64,000 bases of DNA from Ideonella benzenivorans. GTDB taxonomy: Bacteria; Pseudomonadota; Gammaproteobacteria; Burkholderiales; Burkholderiaceae_C. The position numbers were made by a program, and so were the translations under genes. Location of the stretch: positions 310,001 to 374,000 of the forward strand of contig NZ_JAGWCB010000012.1 in the NCBI RefSeq assembly GCF_020387415.1. The letters are read 5' to 3'. Shown here piece by piece: positions 10,537 to 22,324 of this stretch (its first letter is position 1; the number at the start of each line of letters is the position of its first letter). Under the pieces are notes generated by a model. It saw nothing but the letters and a program-made list of their open reading frames with translations, did no database searches and was not told the DNA's origin.

Positions 10537-11357
10537 CCTACTGCGTCGGCATCCGGCTCAATGCCGGTCTGGTGTTCCTGTCCGACTCCCGCACCAACGC
10601 GGGGGTGGATTCGATCAGCACCTTTCGCAAGATGATCGTCTACGAGAAGCCGGGCGACCGCTTCATGGTGCTGATGTCGGCGGGCAACCTGAGCATCTCG
10701 CAATCGGTGCGGGAGATCCTGCAGGTGGAGAAGCTGCCCAACGGCGACGACGAGCCCATCACCATCTGGAACGCCCAGAGCATGTTCGACGCCACCCGGG
10801 TGCTGGGCGCGGCCGTGCGGCGGGTCTATGAGCAGGATGGTCCCTCGCTGAAGGCCGCCGGCATCGACTTCAACTGCAGCATGATCTTCGGCGGCCAGAT
10901 CGGGGGCGAGGCCATGCGCCTGTTCCTGGTCTACTCGGCCGGCAACTTCATTGAGGCCACCCGCGAAACCTGCTTCTTCCAGATCGGCGAGAGCAAGTAC
11001 GGCAAGCCCATCCTGGACCGGGTGCTGACCCCCCACACCCCGCTGGACGAGGCCGCCAAGTGCGCGCTGGTGTCGATGGATTCCACGCTCAAGTCCAACC
11101 TGTCGGTGGGCCTGCCGCTGGACCTGCTGGTCTACGAGGCCGGCCAGCTCCGGAGCGACCGCATCGCGGTGCTGGACGAGCACAACCCTTATTTCCAGAT
11201 GATCCACACCACCTGGGGCCAGCGCCTGCGCGAGGTGTTCGAGGGCATCGACGACCCGCAATGGGATGGCACCGACGCCACCCACCCGTTGCTGGCGGCC
11301 AGCGAGCGCTTCGAGCCGATGCGCAAGATCACCCACTCCGAAGAGAAGATCGTCTGA
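10533..11357 (+). CDS. Anbu (ancestral beta-subunit) proteasome-type protease homologue
   Basis: This 274-residue protein belongs to the Anbu/COG3484 branch of Ntn-hydrolases, related to the 20S proteasome beta subunit and HslV. It starts [20 protein letters not shown]; removal of Met would expose Thr as the N-terminal nucleophile. An Asp at position 17 of the processed chain (LSDSRTNAG) and a Lys at position 32 (STFRK) match the proteasome catalytic triad. It shares an ATGA overlap with mutS. Anbu genes are commonly linked to a transglutaminase-like protein, an alpha-E protein and an ATP-grasp protein; none is adjacent here. Its physiological substrate is not established. A long upstream extension in the same frame is read-through of a mutS shadow frame and was discarded. 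Confidence 0.88.
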   Translation: MTYCVGIRLNAGLVFLSDSRTNAGVDSISTFRKMIVYEKPGDRFMVLMSAGNLSISQSVREILQVEKLPNGDDEPITIWNAQSMFDATRVLGAAVRRVYEQDGPSLKAAGIDFNCSMIFGGQIGGEAMRLFLVYSAGNFIEATRETCFFQIGESKYGKPILDRVLTPHTPLDEAAKCALVSMDSTLKSNLSVGLPLDLLVYEAGQLRSDRIAVLDEHNPYFQMIHTTWGQRLREVFEGIDDPQWDGTDATHPLLAASERFEPMRKITHSEEKIV

Positions 11358-11364
11358 GGCGGAC

Positions 11365-12165
11365 ATGGACGGCACGCTGGTCTTCTCCCACGGCAACAGC
11401 TTTCCGGCCGGCACCTACCGGCAATTGTTCCGGGCCTGGGAAGCGGCCGGCTTGACGGTGCGGGCGGTGCCCATGTTCGGCCACGATGCGGCCTATCCTG
11501 TGGCCAGCAACTGGCGCGCGCTGCGGGACCAGCTGATCGACTTCATCGACGCCCTGGGGCAAGACAGGCCGGTCTGGCTGGTGGGGCATTCCATGGGCGG
11601 GCTGCTGAGCCTGATGGCGGCCTGCCGCCGGCCGGACCTGGCCCGCGGGCTGGTGATGCTCGATTCACCGCTGATCACCGGTTGGCGGGCCCAGAGCGTG
11701 GCAGTGTTCAAGCGCAGCGGCCTGATCCGAAAAGTCTCGCCCGGCAAGGTGTCCCAGCAGCGCCGCTACCAGTGGCCCGACCGCGACAGCGTCCACGCTC
11801 ACTTCGCGGCCAAGCCGATCTTTGCCCGCTGGGCCCCGCAGGTGCTGGACGATTACGTGGAAGCCGGCTTCGTCGCGGCCCCCGAGGGCGGGCTGCAGCT
11901 GCGCTTTCACCGCGAGGTGGAGACCCGCATTTACAACACGCTGCCCGACCACCTGGGCCGGCTGGTCCGGCGCCACCCACCGCGCTGCCCGGTCGGCTTC
12001 ATCGCCGGCACCCGATCGGTGGAGATGCGCCAGGGCGGCGTGGCCGGCGCCCGCACCCTGGCGCAGGAACGCTTCCGCTGGCTCGAGGGCACGCACCTCT
12101 ACCCGATGGAGCGGCCGGACGACACCGCCCGCGAGGTGCTGGACCTGCTGTCCGACATGCGGTGA
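11365..12165 (+). CDS. Alpha/beta hydrolase
   Basis: This 266-residue protein has the alpha/beta-hydrolase fold. FSHGNSFPAGTY near the N-terminus supplies the oxyanion-hole HG motif. GHSMGG (about residues 97-102) carries the nucleophile serine, and a late histidine in EGTHLYPME is the probable catalytic His. Related proteins are annotated only as hydrolases of this superfamily, so the substrate (ester, lactone, amide) cannot be named. The ATG at 11365 lies 7 nt after the Anbu stop with GAGGCGG just upstream as ribosome-binding site, so it probably belongs to the mutS-anbu transcript. It ends shortly before the pyrG promoter. No signal peptide is seen, so it should be cytoplasmic. Confidence 0.85.
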   Translation: MDGTLVFSHGNSFPAGTYRQLFRAWEAAGLTVRAVPMFGHDAAYPVASNWRALRDQLIDFIDALGQDRPVWLVGHSMGGLLSLMAACRRPDLARGLVMLDSPLITGWRAQSVAVFKRSGLIRKVSPGKVSQQRRYQWPDRDSVHAHFAAKPIFARWAPQVLDDYVEAGFVAAPEGGLQLRFHREVETRIYNTLPDHLGRLVRRHPPRCPVGFIAGTRSVEMRQGGVAGARTLAQERFRWLEGTHLYPMERPDDTAREVLDLLSDMR

Positions 12166-12175
12166 ACCCCGCCCC

Positions 12176-12204
12176 TTCGGCCGCCCCGGGCGGGCCGATA
12201 TAAT
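12176..12204 (+). promoter_or_regulatory. Probable sigma-70 promoter of pyrG
   Basis: A perfect TATAAT lies at 12199-12204, with TTCGGC at 12176-12181 exactly 17 bp upstream as a weak -35. Transcription would start near 12211, leaving an untranslated leader of about 90 nt before the pyrG ATG. The -10 stands out in an otherwise very GC-rich stretch just after the hydrolase stop codon. Confidence 0.6.
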
Positions 12205-12219
12205 GCCGATTTACCACCA

Positions 12220-13958
<1,739 letters not shown>

Positions 13959-13969
13959 AGGAGACCGGC

Positions 13970-16166
<2,197 letters not shown>

Positions 16167-16216
16167 CGGCCGCCTGCCGCAGCCTTGTCTCCTGTTGGCT
16201 GCGGCATACTCCCGCC

Positions 16217-16498
16217 ATGCGCGCCCTGCCCATCATCCTGGCAGCCCTGCTGCTGATCGTGCAGGCCGAACTCTGGTTCGGCCGCGGCGGGGTTTCGCAT
16301 GTGATGGAACTCCAGCGGGAGGTGGTGGCCCAGCGGTCCGCCAATGACCAGGCCCGGGCCCGCAACGACCGCCTGCAGGCGGAGGTCACCGACCTGCGCG
16401 AAGGCCTGGAAATGGTCGAGGAAAAGGCCCGGCTGGAGCTGGGCATGATCCGCCCCGACGAGATGCTGGTCGTGGTGTCCCCGGCCCCCTCGCACTGA
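16217..16498 (+). CDS. ftsB: Cell division protein FtsB
   Basis: FtsB is a small bitopic divisome protein that bridges FtsL and FtsQ. The 93-residue product has a short cytoplasmic tip, one transmembrane helix (ALPIILAALLLIVQAELWFG, about 3-22) and a periplasmic coiled coil rich in Arg, Glu and Leu heptads (about 28-70). It ends with the family's EEKARLELGMIRPDE segment. It has its family-typical position behind eno. A hexamer CATACT sits 6 nt before the ATG with no Shine-Dalgarno, so an extra leaderless transcript may start here. Confidence 0.95.
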   Translation: MRALPIILAALLLIVQAELWFGRGGVSHVMELQREVVAQRSANDQARARNDRLQAEVTDLREGLEMVEEKARLELGMIRPDEMLVVVSPAPSH

Positions 16499-16533
16499 AC
16501 GCTCGCCCCCTGCCTGGGCCAGGCCCTTTCCCG

Positions 16534-17169
16534 ATGGACGCACTGACCCACCTTGCCGGCCTGTGGCTGCTGCCCGCCTTCACGCTCTGGGGCAGCCCCA
16601 TCACCTGGACCGAGGTGCTGGCCTGCGTCCTTTCGCTGTGGATGGTGGGTTGCAACATGCGGGTGCATCCGCTGGGCTGGCCGCTCGCCATCGTCAGCTC
16701 GCTGCTGTACGCCGCGCTCTTCCTACATTACCGGCTCTATGGCGAGGCCAGCCTGCAGCTGGTCTTCGTCGCCCTGGCGGGCTGGGGCTGGTGGGAGTGG
16801 TTGCGCGGCCATGGCGAGGACGGCGGGCGACTGACCGTGCACCGACTGACCCAGGCCCAGCGTCAACGCGCCCTGCTGCTCACCCTCTGCACCTGGCCGC
16901 TGCTCGGCTGGCTGCTGCACCGCGTGACGGACAGCGACGTGCCTTATCTGGACGCCCTGCCCACCGTGGGCAGCATCACCGGCCAGATCCTGCTCGGCCG
17001 CAAGCTGATTGAGAACTGGCCGGTCTGGATCGCCGTCAACGTGACCAGCGTCGGCCTGTTTGCATACAAGGGGCTTTGGCTCACCGTCCTGCTCTACGCC
17101 CTGTTTGCCGGCCTGGCCGCCTGGGGCTGGCAGCGCTGGCGCGCCCTGGAGGGCCGGGTGCATGGCTGA
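16534..17169 (+). CDS. pnuC: Nicotinamide riboside transporter PnuC
   Basis: PnuC-family proteins facilitate uptake of nicotinamide riboside, trapped inside by phosphorylation. The 211-residue protein is mostly transmembrane, with about seven hydrophobic segments, and shows WPLAIVSSLLYAALFLHYRLYGEASLQ (given here only as the segment at about 50-75) and the substrate-site region WPVWIAVNVTSVGLF typical of the family. It overlaps the downstream kinase gene by 8 nt, which strongly suggests they act together. No riboswitch was seen in the 35-bp gap after ftsB. Confidence 0.93.
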   Translation: MDALTHLAGLWLLPAFTLWGSPITWTEVLACVLSLWMVGCNMRVHPLGWPLAIVSSLLYAALFLHYRLYGEASLQLVFVALAGWGWWEWLRGHGEDGGRLTVHRLTQAQRQRALLLTLCTWPLLGWLLHRVTDSDVPYLDALPTVGSITGQILLGRKLIENWPVWIAVNVTSVGLFAYKGLWLTVLLYALFAGLAAWGWQRWRALEGRVHG

Positions 17170-17848
17170 CACCGGCCGCATCGTGGCCATCGTCGGTGCC
17201 GAAAGCACCGGCAAGAGCACCTTGGCCCAGGCGCTGGCCACCACCTTGCCTGGACTGACCGGCTGGCGCTGCGCCTGGGTCCCCGAGGTGCTGCGTGAGT
17301 GGTCCGAGGCGGCTGGCCGCACCCCCCGGGTGGAGGAGCAGGCCGAGATTGCCACCGAGCAGGCCCGCCGCATCGAGGCCGCCGCCCGGACCCACGACCT
17401 GGTGCTGGCCGACACCACCCCGTTGATGACGGCGGTCTACCACCACCAGGTCTTTGGTGAGACCTCGCTGGATGCAATGGCACTGGCCTGGCAGCGCCGC
17501 CACTGCGAGACCACGCTGCTGACCGCCCTGGACCTGCCCTGGCAGGCCGATGGGCTGCAACGCGACGGCCCGCAGGTGCGGGCCCCGGTGGATGCCCGCT
17601 TGCGGCAATTGCTGGTGTCGGCAGACCTGCCCTTCGCGGTCGTCAGTGGACAAGGCCAGCGCCGAACGGAAGCCGCCCTGGATGCCCTGACCCTGCTCTG
17701 GCGAGCCTCATTCGCCAAGCGCCAGCCCTGGTCCACAGGCTTGTTCAGCCGGCTGGCGGCGCGGGAGACCGAACAGCCGGCCTGGCGCGGGACCTGCACC
17801 GACTGCGACCAGCCGGACTGCGAGCACCGCGCCTTCCAGCGCCGCTGA
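17162..17848 (+). CDS. NadR-like AAA ATPase, probable ribosylnicotinamide kinase
   Basis: The 228-residue protein resembles the kinase domain of NadR, which phosphorylates nicotinamide riboside to NMN. It has a P-loop IVGAESTGKSTLAQAL (about 9-24), and DLVLADTTPLMTAVYHH as the lid/Walker B region. The NMN adenylyltransferase and DNA-binding domains of enteric NadR are absent. Overlap with pnuC supports uptake-coupled phosphorylation. The C-terminus carries an unusual GTCTDCDQPDCEHR stretch, a CxxCx4CxH pattern that could bind a metal. Function of that tail is unknown. It converges on hslO with 9 bp between the stops. Confidence 0.85.
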   Translation: MADTGRIVAIVGAESTGKSTLAQALATTLPGLTGWRCAWVPEVLREWSEAAGRTPRVEEQAEIATEQARRIEAAARTHDLVLADTTPLMTAVYHHQVFGETSLDAMALAWQRRHCETTLLTALDLPWQADGLQRDGPQVRAPVDARLRQLLVSADLPFAVVSGQGQRRTEAALDALTLLWRASFAKRQPWSTGLFSRLAARETEQPAWRGTCTDCDQPDCEHRAFQRR

Positions 17849-17857
17849 TGCGGCGCC

Positions 17858-18814
17858 TCAATGCACCGCGTCCGAACCCGGCGGCTGGTTCTGCCCGGGG
17901 GTGAAGAGCTCGCCCACATCCACCGCATCGAAGTGGTACTGCCGTCCGCAGAAGTCGCAGCCGACCTCCACGTCGCCGCGTTCGGCGAGGATGCTCTCCA
18001 CCTCTTCCTGCCCCAGGCCCGCCAACATGTTGCGCACGCGCTCGCTGGAACAACTGCAGGCGAAGTGCGGGGCCAGCGGCTCGAAGCGCTGCAGCGGCTC
18101 CTCCCAGAACAGGCGGTGCAGGATGGTGTCCGCGTCCAGGGTCAGCAACTCGTCGGCGGTCAGCGTGCCCGCCAGATGGGCAATGCGGTTGAAGGCCTCG
18201 GACAGGCCGATCTCGTCCTCGTTGCGGCGACCGGCCAGGTTGCCCTCACCCTCCACCGGCAGGCGCTGGATCAGCAGGCCGGCCGCCACCTCGTCGTTGG
18301 CGGCCAGCACCAGCCGGGTGTCCAGCTGCTCGGACTGCAGCATGTAGTGCTCCAGCACCTGCGAGAGTTGCTGCAGCGGTTCACGCTGGTCACCGTGCAG
18401 CGGCACCACACCCTGGTAGGGCTGTTGACCAGGCAGGCGGTCCTGCGGGTCCAGGGTGATCGCGCAGCGGCCCTGTCCATGGACATTGAGCATCGCCTCC
18501 AGCTGGGCATCGACGGGCACCTCGCCCACCACCTTGGCGGTCGCGCGAAAGCCCAGGTCCGAGCGGGATTCGGCCACCGCCAGCTTCACCGGACCGTCGC
18601 CAAAGACCTGCAGGATCAGGGCGCCGTTGAACTTGATGTTGGCCTGCATCAGCGTGGAGGCTGCCGCCATCTCGCCCAGCAGCGCGCGCACGGGCGCCGG
18701 AAAGGCGCCAGCCTCCTCGCGCCGGGCCAGGACTTCGCGCCAACTGTCGGTCAGACGCACCAGCATGCCGCGCACCGGCAGGCCTTCGAACAGAAATTTG
18801 TGGAGTTCGCTCAT
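17858..18814 (-). CDS. hslO: Redox-regulated chaperone Hsp33
   Basis: Hsp33 is a cytoplasmic holdase activated when oxidants release zinc from four cysteines. In this 318-residue protein the zinc site is near the C-terminus: CxC in FACSCSSERV and CxxC in GCDFCGRQY. The N-terminal substrate-binding domain starts MSELHKFLFEGLPVRG. I chose the ATG at 18812-18814; an upstream in-frame extension has no similarity. A -10-like TAAAAT on the minus strand (18845-18840) sits about 25 nt upstream. The gene diverges from a ferritin-like di-iron protein, perhaps a shared oxidative context, which is inference only. Confidence 0.95.
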   Translation of the reverse strand: MSELHKFLFEGLPVRGMLVRLTDSWREVLARREEAGAFPAPVRALLGEMAAASTLMQANIKFNGALILQVFGDGPVKLAVAESRSDLGFRATAKVVGEVPVDAQLEAMLNVHGQGRCAITLDPQDRLPGQQPYQGVVPLHGDQREPLQQLSQVLEHYMLQSEQLDTRLVLAANDEVAAGLLIQRLPVEGEGNLAGRRNEDEIGLSEAFNRIAHLAGTLTADELLTLDADTILHRLFWEEPLQRFEPLAPHFACSCSSERVRNMLAGLGQEEVESILAERGDVEVGCDFCGRQYHFDAVDVGELFTPGQNQPPGSDAVH

Positions 18815-18835
18815 GAAGCAGGAAATCGGGTGATC

Positions 18836-18845
18836 GATAATTTTA
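18836..18845. promoter_or_regulatory. Overlapping divergent -10 elements of hslO and DUF455 gene
   Basis: Between the two start codons is an AT-rich patch. Read on the plus strand it gives GATAAT (18836-18841), 7 nt before the DUF455 ATG. On the minus strand it gives TAAAAT (18845-18840), about 25 nt before the hslO ATG. No convincing -35 hexamers are seen. The plus transcript would begin at or next to the ATG. Confidence 0.35.
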
Positions 18846-18848
18846 CGA

Positions 18849-19661
18849 ATGGAACTGCGCATGGAAGCGCTCAAGGTCTTGTGCGAACCGGACCCGACGC
18901 GCAAGGCTGAACAGGCACGCACCCTCTATCTGGCGCCGCCACCGGTGGATCCGCAACCGGAACTCCACCCGACGACAGCCCTGCCGGGCCGGCCGACCGC
19001 CCCCCGGCTGGTGCCAGCCGATCAGGTGCCGGGCCGTTCGCCCTTCACGCGGGAAGGCCGTGCGGCACTGCTGCATGCCATCTGCCACATCGAGTTCAAC
19101 GCCATCAACCTGGCCCTGGATGCGATCTGGCGCTTCCCCGGCCTGCCCGAGTCCTTCTACCGCGACTGGCTGCAGGTCGCCGGCGAGGAAGCCCTGCATT
19201 TCACCCTGCTGCGCAGTCACCTGCGCACGCTGGGGCACGACTATGGCGACTACGAGGCCCACGATGGCCTCTGGCAGATGGCCGAACGCACCCGGGCCGA
19301 TGTGCTGGCGCGGATGGCCCTGGTGCCCCGCACGCTGGAAGCCCGCGGCCTGGACGCCACGCCACCGATCCAGGCCAAGCTGCGCAAGGCGGGCGATCTG
19401 GACGCCGTGCGCATCCTCGACATCATCCTGCGCGACGAAATCGGTCATGTGGCCATCGGCAACCGCTGGTACCGCTGGCTGTGTGAACGCCAGGGCGAGG
19501 ATCCCGTGGCACTCTACCCAGCGCTCGTCGCCCGCTATGAAGCGCCCCGCCTGCGCCGCCCCTTCAACCTGGCGGCGCGCCAGGCGGCTGGCTTCAGTGA
19601 GGCCGAATTGGCTTGGCTGGAGCAGGCCGACCTCCCCCTGATGGTGCAAAAAGCACCTTGA
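18849..19661 (+). CDS. DUF455 family ferritin-like protein
   Basis: This 270-residue protein belongs to the DUF455/COG2833 group of uncharacterised proteins with a ferritin-like four-helix fold. Di-iron-type ligands can be seen in order: Glu in HIEFNAINLALDA, ExxH in EEALHFTLLRSH, and ExxH in RDEIGHVAIGNRWY. That is the ExxH plus Glu pattern of ferritin-like carboxylate-bridged di-iron sites. The substrate is unknown; no signal peptide is present. The start ATG at 18849 has no Shine-Dalgarno and follows a -10-like GATAAT by 7 nt. Its last codons overlap a candidate NtrC site serving the next gene. Confidence 0.85.
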   Translation: MELRMEALKVLCEPDPTRKAEQARTLYLAPPPVDPQPELHPTTALPGRPTAPRLVPADQVPGRSPFTREGRAALLHAICHIEFNAINLALDAIWRFPGLPESFYRDWLQVAGEEALHFTLLRSHLRTLGHDYGDYEAHDGLWQMAERTRADVLARMALVPRTLEARGLDATPPIQAKLRKAGDLDAVRILDIILRDEIGHVAIGNRWYRWLCERQGEDPVALYPALVARYEAPRLRRPFNLAARQAAGFSEAELAWLEQADLPLMVQKAP

Positions 19662-19667
19662 CAGTGC
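19653..19667 (+). promoter_or_regulatory. Candidate NtrC binding site, GCAC-N7-GTGC
   Basis: GCACCTTGACAGTGC matches the spacing of known NtrC sites such as GCACCAACATGGTGC of E. coli glnA. A further TGGTGC half-site lies just upstream at 19642-19647. The site overlaps the stop codon of the DUF455 gene and lies about 35 bp before a sigma-54-like promoter, closer than most enhancers. The window encodes NtrC itself at 48386-49918. Confidence 0.5.
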
Positions 19668-19687
19668 GGGAACCTCCCACCCTGCCG

Positions 19688-19702
19688 TGGCGTGGAATTT
19701 GC
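19688..19702 (+). promoter_or_regulatory. Sigma-54-type promoter of the amino-acid ABC binding protein gene
   Basis: TGGCGTGGAATTTGC, followed by A, matches the consensus TGGCAY-N5-TTGCW at all but one defined position and keeps the GG-N10-GC spacing. Transcription should start near 19714, about 50 nt before the ATG at 19766. Together with the upstream NtrC site this suggests induction under nitrogen limitation. Confidence 0.6.
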
Positions 19703-19765
19703 ACCCTTGCGCCGTACACTGCGCGGTATTTCACCGCTTCATCTGGTTTCAACCCGAGGAAATCC

Positions 19766-20626
19766 ATGTCTCAACTGAGCACCCGTCAATTTCTGAAGCT
19801 GGCCGGCACCCTGGCCGCCGGCCTTGTCCTGGCCGCCTGCAGCAAGCAGGAACCCGCCGCTCCGGTCGAGGCCGCTTCCGCGCCCGCCTCCGAGCCCGCG
19901 CCGGTCAAGGTCTACACCGTGGGCACCGACGCCGCTTACGCGCCGTTTGAGTACCAGAACGAGAAGGGTGAAATCGTCGGCTTCTCGGTGGACCTGCTGA
20001 ATGCGGTGGCCGAGAAGGGTGGCTTCCAGGTGAAGTTCATCAACACCCCGTGGGAAGGCATCTTCAACGCGCTGACCCAGGGCGACCGCGACCTGCTGAT
20101 CTCGTCGATCACCATCACCGACGAGCGCAAGCAGACGATGGACTTCTCCGACCCGTACTTCGACGCCATCCAGCTGATCGCTGTGAAAGCCAATTCCAAG
20201 GTCGCCAAGTTCGACGACCTGAAGAAGCTGAAGGTCGGCGTCCAGACCGGCACCACCGGTGATGAAGTCGTGACCAAGCTGCAGGGCAAGACCTCGACGC
20301 TGATCAAGCGCTTCGAATCCACCCCGCTGGCCCTGAAGGAACTGGAAGCGGGCGGCGTGGATGCCGTGGTGGCCGACAACGGCGTGGTGATCCACTACGT
20401 GGCCAACAACCCGGATGCCAAGTTCAAGACCGTGGCCGACACCAAGTCCTTCGCGCCGGAGCAATACGGCATCGCCGTCAAGAAGGGCAACGCCGAGCTG
20501 CTGGCGCTGATCAACAAGGGTCTGGCCGCCGTGAAGGCCGATGGCAGCTACGCCGCCATCTACAAGAAGACCTTCGGCACCGAGCCGGAAGGCGCGGCTG
20601 CACCGGCTTCCGCCGCCTCGAACTGA
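19766..20626 (+). CDS. Amino-acid ABC transporter, substrate-binding lipoprotein
   Basis: This is a periplasmic binding protein of the polar amino acid (GlnH/HisJ, SBP_bac_3) family, 286 residues. The N-terminal signal ends in the lipobox VLAAC, so Cys about 25 is lipidated; a Pro/Ala-rich linker follows. The ligand-binding domain starts VYTVGTDAAYAPFEYQNEKG and includes DLLISSITITDERKQTMDFS, the family hallmark, and VGVQTGTTG. The ligand cannot be assigned beyond a polar or basic amino acid. The permease follows after 27 nt. Its upstream region has a sigma-54-like promoter and an NtrC-like site. The ribosome-binding site is GAGGAAATCC before the ATG. Confidence 0.93.
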   Translation: MSQLSTRQFLKLAGTLAAGLVLAACSKQEPAAPVEAASAPASEPAPVKVYTVGTDAAYAPFEYQNEKGEIVGFSVDLLNAVAEKGGFQVKFINTPWEGIFNALTQGDRDLLISSITITDERKQTMDFSDPYFDAIQLIAVKANSKVAKFDDLKKLKVGVQTGTTGDEVVTKLQGKTSTLIKRFESTPLALKELEAGGVDAVVADNGVVIHYVANNPDAKFKTVADTKSFAPEQYGIAVKKGNAELLALINKGLAAVKADGSYAAIYKKTFGTEPEGAAAPASAASN

Positions 20627-20653
20627 TCGGTCGCTGCACAGAGAGAACATCCC

Positions 20654-21406
20654 GTGGATTTGCGTTGGGACATCCTGGCGGGTTACGGCCCGCTGTTTCT
20701 GGACGGTCTGTGGACCACCATCGAGATCACCCTGGTGGCCATCAGCTGCGGCCTGGCCTTGGGGGTCTTGCTGGGATTGATCAACACATCACGGGATGCC
20801 CCTCAGCCCAAATCGCTGGGGCTGTGCTGGCTGATGAAGTTCGTGCGGGGCGCGGCCACGGCCTACATCACCTTCTTCCGCGGCACGCCGCTGTTCGTGC
20901 AGATCCTGCTGGTGCACTTCGCGGTGATGCCGGCCTTGATCCAGCCGGACCACGGCCTGCTGCTGTCGGGCGAGGCCGCACGCCAGTTCCGGCAGGATCA
21001 CGGCGCCTTCTTCTCGGGCGCGGTGGCGCTGAGCCTGAATGCGGGCGCCTACATCTCGGAGATCTTCCGAGCCGGCATCCAGAGCATCCACCAGGGCCAA
21101 ACCCAGGCTGCCTGGAGCCTGGGCCTGACCCACTCGCAGGCGATGCGCCATGTCATCCTGCCGCAGGCCTTTCGCCGCATGGTGCCGGCCCTGGTCAACG
21201 AAGGCATTGCGCTGATCAAGGACTCCTCCCTGGTGTCGGCCATCGGTCTGACCGAGCTGGCCTTGGCCGCCCGGACGGTGGCGGGCGCCTATTCCCGTTA
21301 CTGGGAGCCGTACCTGGCCATCTCGGCCCTGTACCTGATGCTGACCTTGCTGCTGTCGGTCGCGGCCAAGAAACTGGAAGCACCCAGCTACCTGCGCGGT
21401 CGTTGA
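20654..21406 (+). CDS. Amino-acid ABC transporter, permease
   Basis: The 250-residue inner-membrane protein is of the HisM/GlnP type (BPD_transp_1). It has about five membrane helices and the EAA loop GITSIHQ-like region: GIQSIHQGQTQAAWSLGLTH. FRGTPLFVQI is the family's conserved motif near helix 2. I take the GTG at 20654 as start; no nearer ATG fits. A stretch around 95-115 (QPDHGLLLSGEAARQF) enlarges a loop between helices. No ATPase gene follows: a strong terminator and the convergent marC come next. The ATP-binding subunit must therefore come from elsewhere, as a shared or distant gene. Confidence 0.92.
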   Translation: MDLRWDILAGYGPLFLDGLWTTIEITLVAISCGLALGVLLGLINTSRDAPQPKSLGLCWLMKFVRGAATAYITFFRGTPLFVQILLVHFAVMPALIQPDHGLLLSGEAARQFRQDHGAFFSGAVALSLNAGAYISEIFRAGIQSIHQGQTQAAWSLGLTHSQAMRHVILPQAFRRMVPALVNEGIALIKDSSLVSAIGLTELALAARTVAGAYSRYWEPYLAISALYLMLTLLLSVAAKKLEAPSYLRGR

Positions 21407-21430
21407 CCGGGGTTTCCCACCTGGCAGAGA

Positions 21431-21459
21431 AACGCGCCCCAAGGGGCGCGTTTTGTTTT
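21431..21459 (+). terminator. Rho-independent terminator of the ABC transporter operon
   Basis: A perfect 10-bp stem AACGCGCCCC / GGGGCGCGTT around AA is followed by TTGTTTT. It separates the permease gene from the convergent marC and may also work for marC, whose transcript would end in a shorter T-run. Confidence 0.85.
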
Positions 21460-21475
21460 GGGGCCAGCCGGCCCC

Positions 21476-22075
21476 TCAAGACGGATCGAAGAAGTAGCGC
21501 TTCAAGCCCGCCAACACCATCTCGGTCGCGATCGCCGTCAACACCAACCCCATCAGCTTCTCGATCGCGTTCACCATCTGGGTGCCGATCCAGCGGCGGA
21601 TGTGCTCGGCCAGCAGCATCACCGCACCGCACACCAGCATCGCCAGCGTCAGTGCGCCCACCCATTCCATGACCCGCTCCGGCTGTCGGGACGCCAACAG
21701 CAACACCGTGACCATGGCCGAAGGGCCGGCCAGCAAGGGGACGGCCAAGGGGAAGATCAAAGGCTCCTTGGCCTCATCTGATGCATAGATGTCGCCGCCG
21801 GTCGCGAAGATCATCCGAATGGCAATGATCATCAGGATCACCCCCCCCGCCACCTCCAGCGAGCGCTCGGACAGGTGCATCACGCGCAGAAACCCCTCCC
21901 CCATGAACATGAACGCCAGCAGCACCCCGAAGGCGATCAGGACCTCCCGGATCGCCACGCGCGTGCGACGCTCAGGGGCCACCCCCTTGAACACGGAGAT
22001 GAAAATGGGCAAGCTGCCGAAGGGGTCGAGCACCAACAGCAGCAGCACGAACGCGGAAACAAAGGTGTGGTCCAT
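21476..22075 (-). CDS. MarC family integral membrane protein
   Basis: The 199-residue protein has six predicted membrane helices and the MarC family segments LLVLDPFGSLPIFISV (near the N-terminus) and PLAVPLLAGPSAMVTVL. Despite the name, MarC proteins have no proven role in multiple antibiotic resistance and their substrate is unknown. I use the ATG at 22073-22075 (MDHTFVSAFVLLLLV); the longer in-frame extension is Arg-rich and implausible for this family. It is a single gene between a convergent ABC operon and a divergent porin. Confidence 0.88.
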   Translation of the reverse strand: MDHTFVSAFVLLLLVLDPFGSLPIFISVFKGVAPERRTRVAIREVLIAFGVLLAFMFMGEGFLRVMHLSERSLEVAGGVILMIIAIRMIFATGGDIYASDEAKEPLIFPLAVPLLAGPSAMVTVLLLASRQPERVMEWVGALTLAMLVCGAVMLLAEHIRRWIGTQMVNAIEKLMGLVLTAIATEMVLAGLKRYFFDPS

Positions 22076-22324
22076 GACGCCATTCTCGCCCGGCCGCCCG
22101 TCCCGCCTGTCACTCTGCTGCGCCGACGGCAAGTTGCGCCCACGCAACAAAAAGGACGCCCGCCAGGGCGAAAGCCTTTGGCGCATGGGGCAAACCCGCG
22201 GCCGGCGGCTAAACTTCATTTCACAGTGCTGTCATACGGCACTTCCGAGTTTCGGCGTCCTGCGCTGCGTAGCACAAGCACAGACGTGAGACTCCTTTGT
22301 TTCACTGACCAAGGGTCCTTCAAC

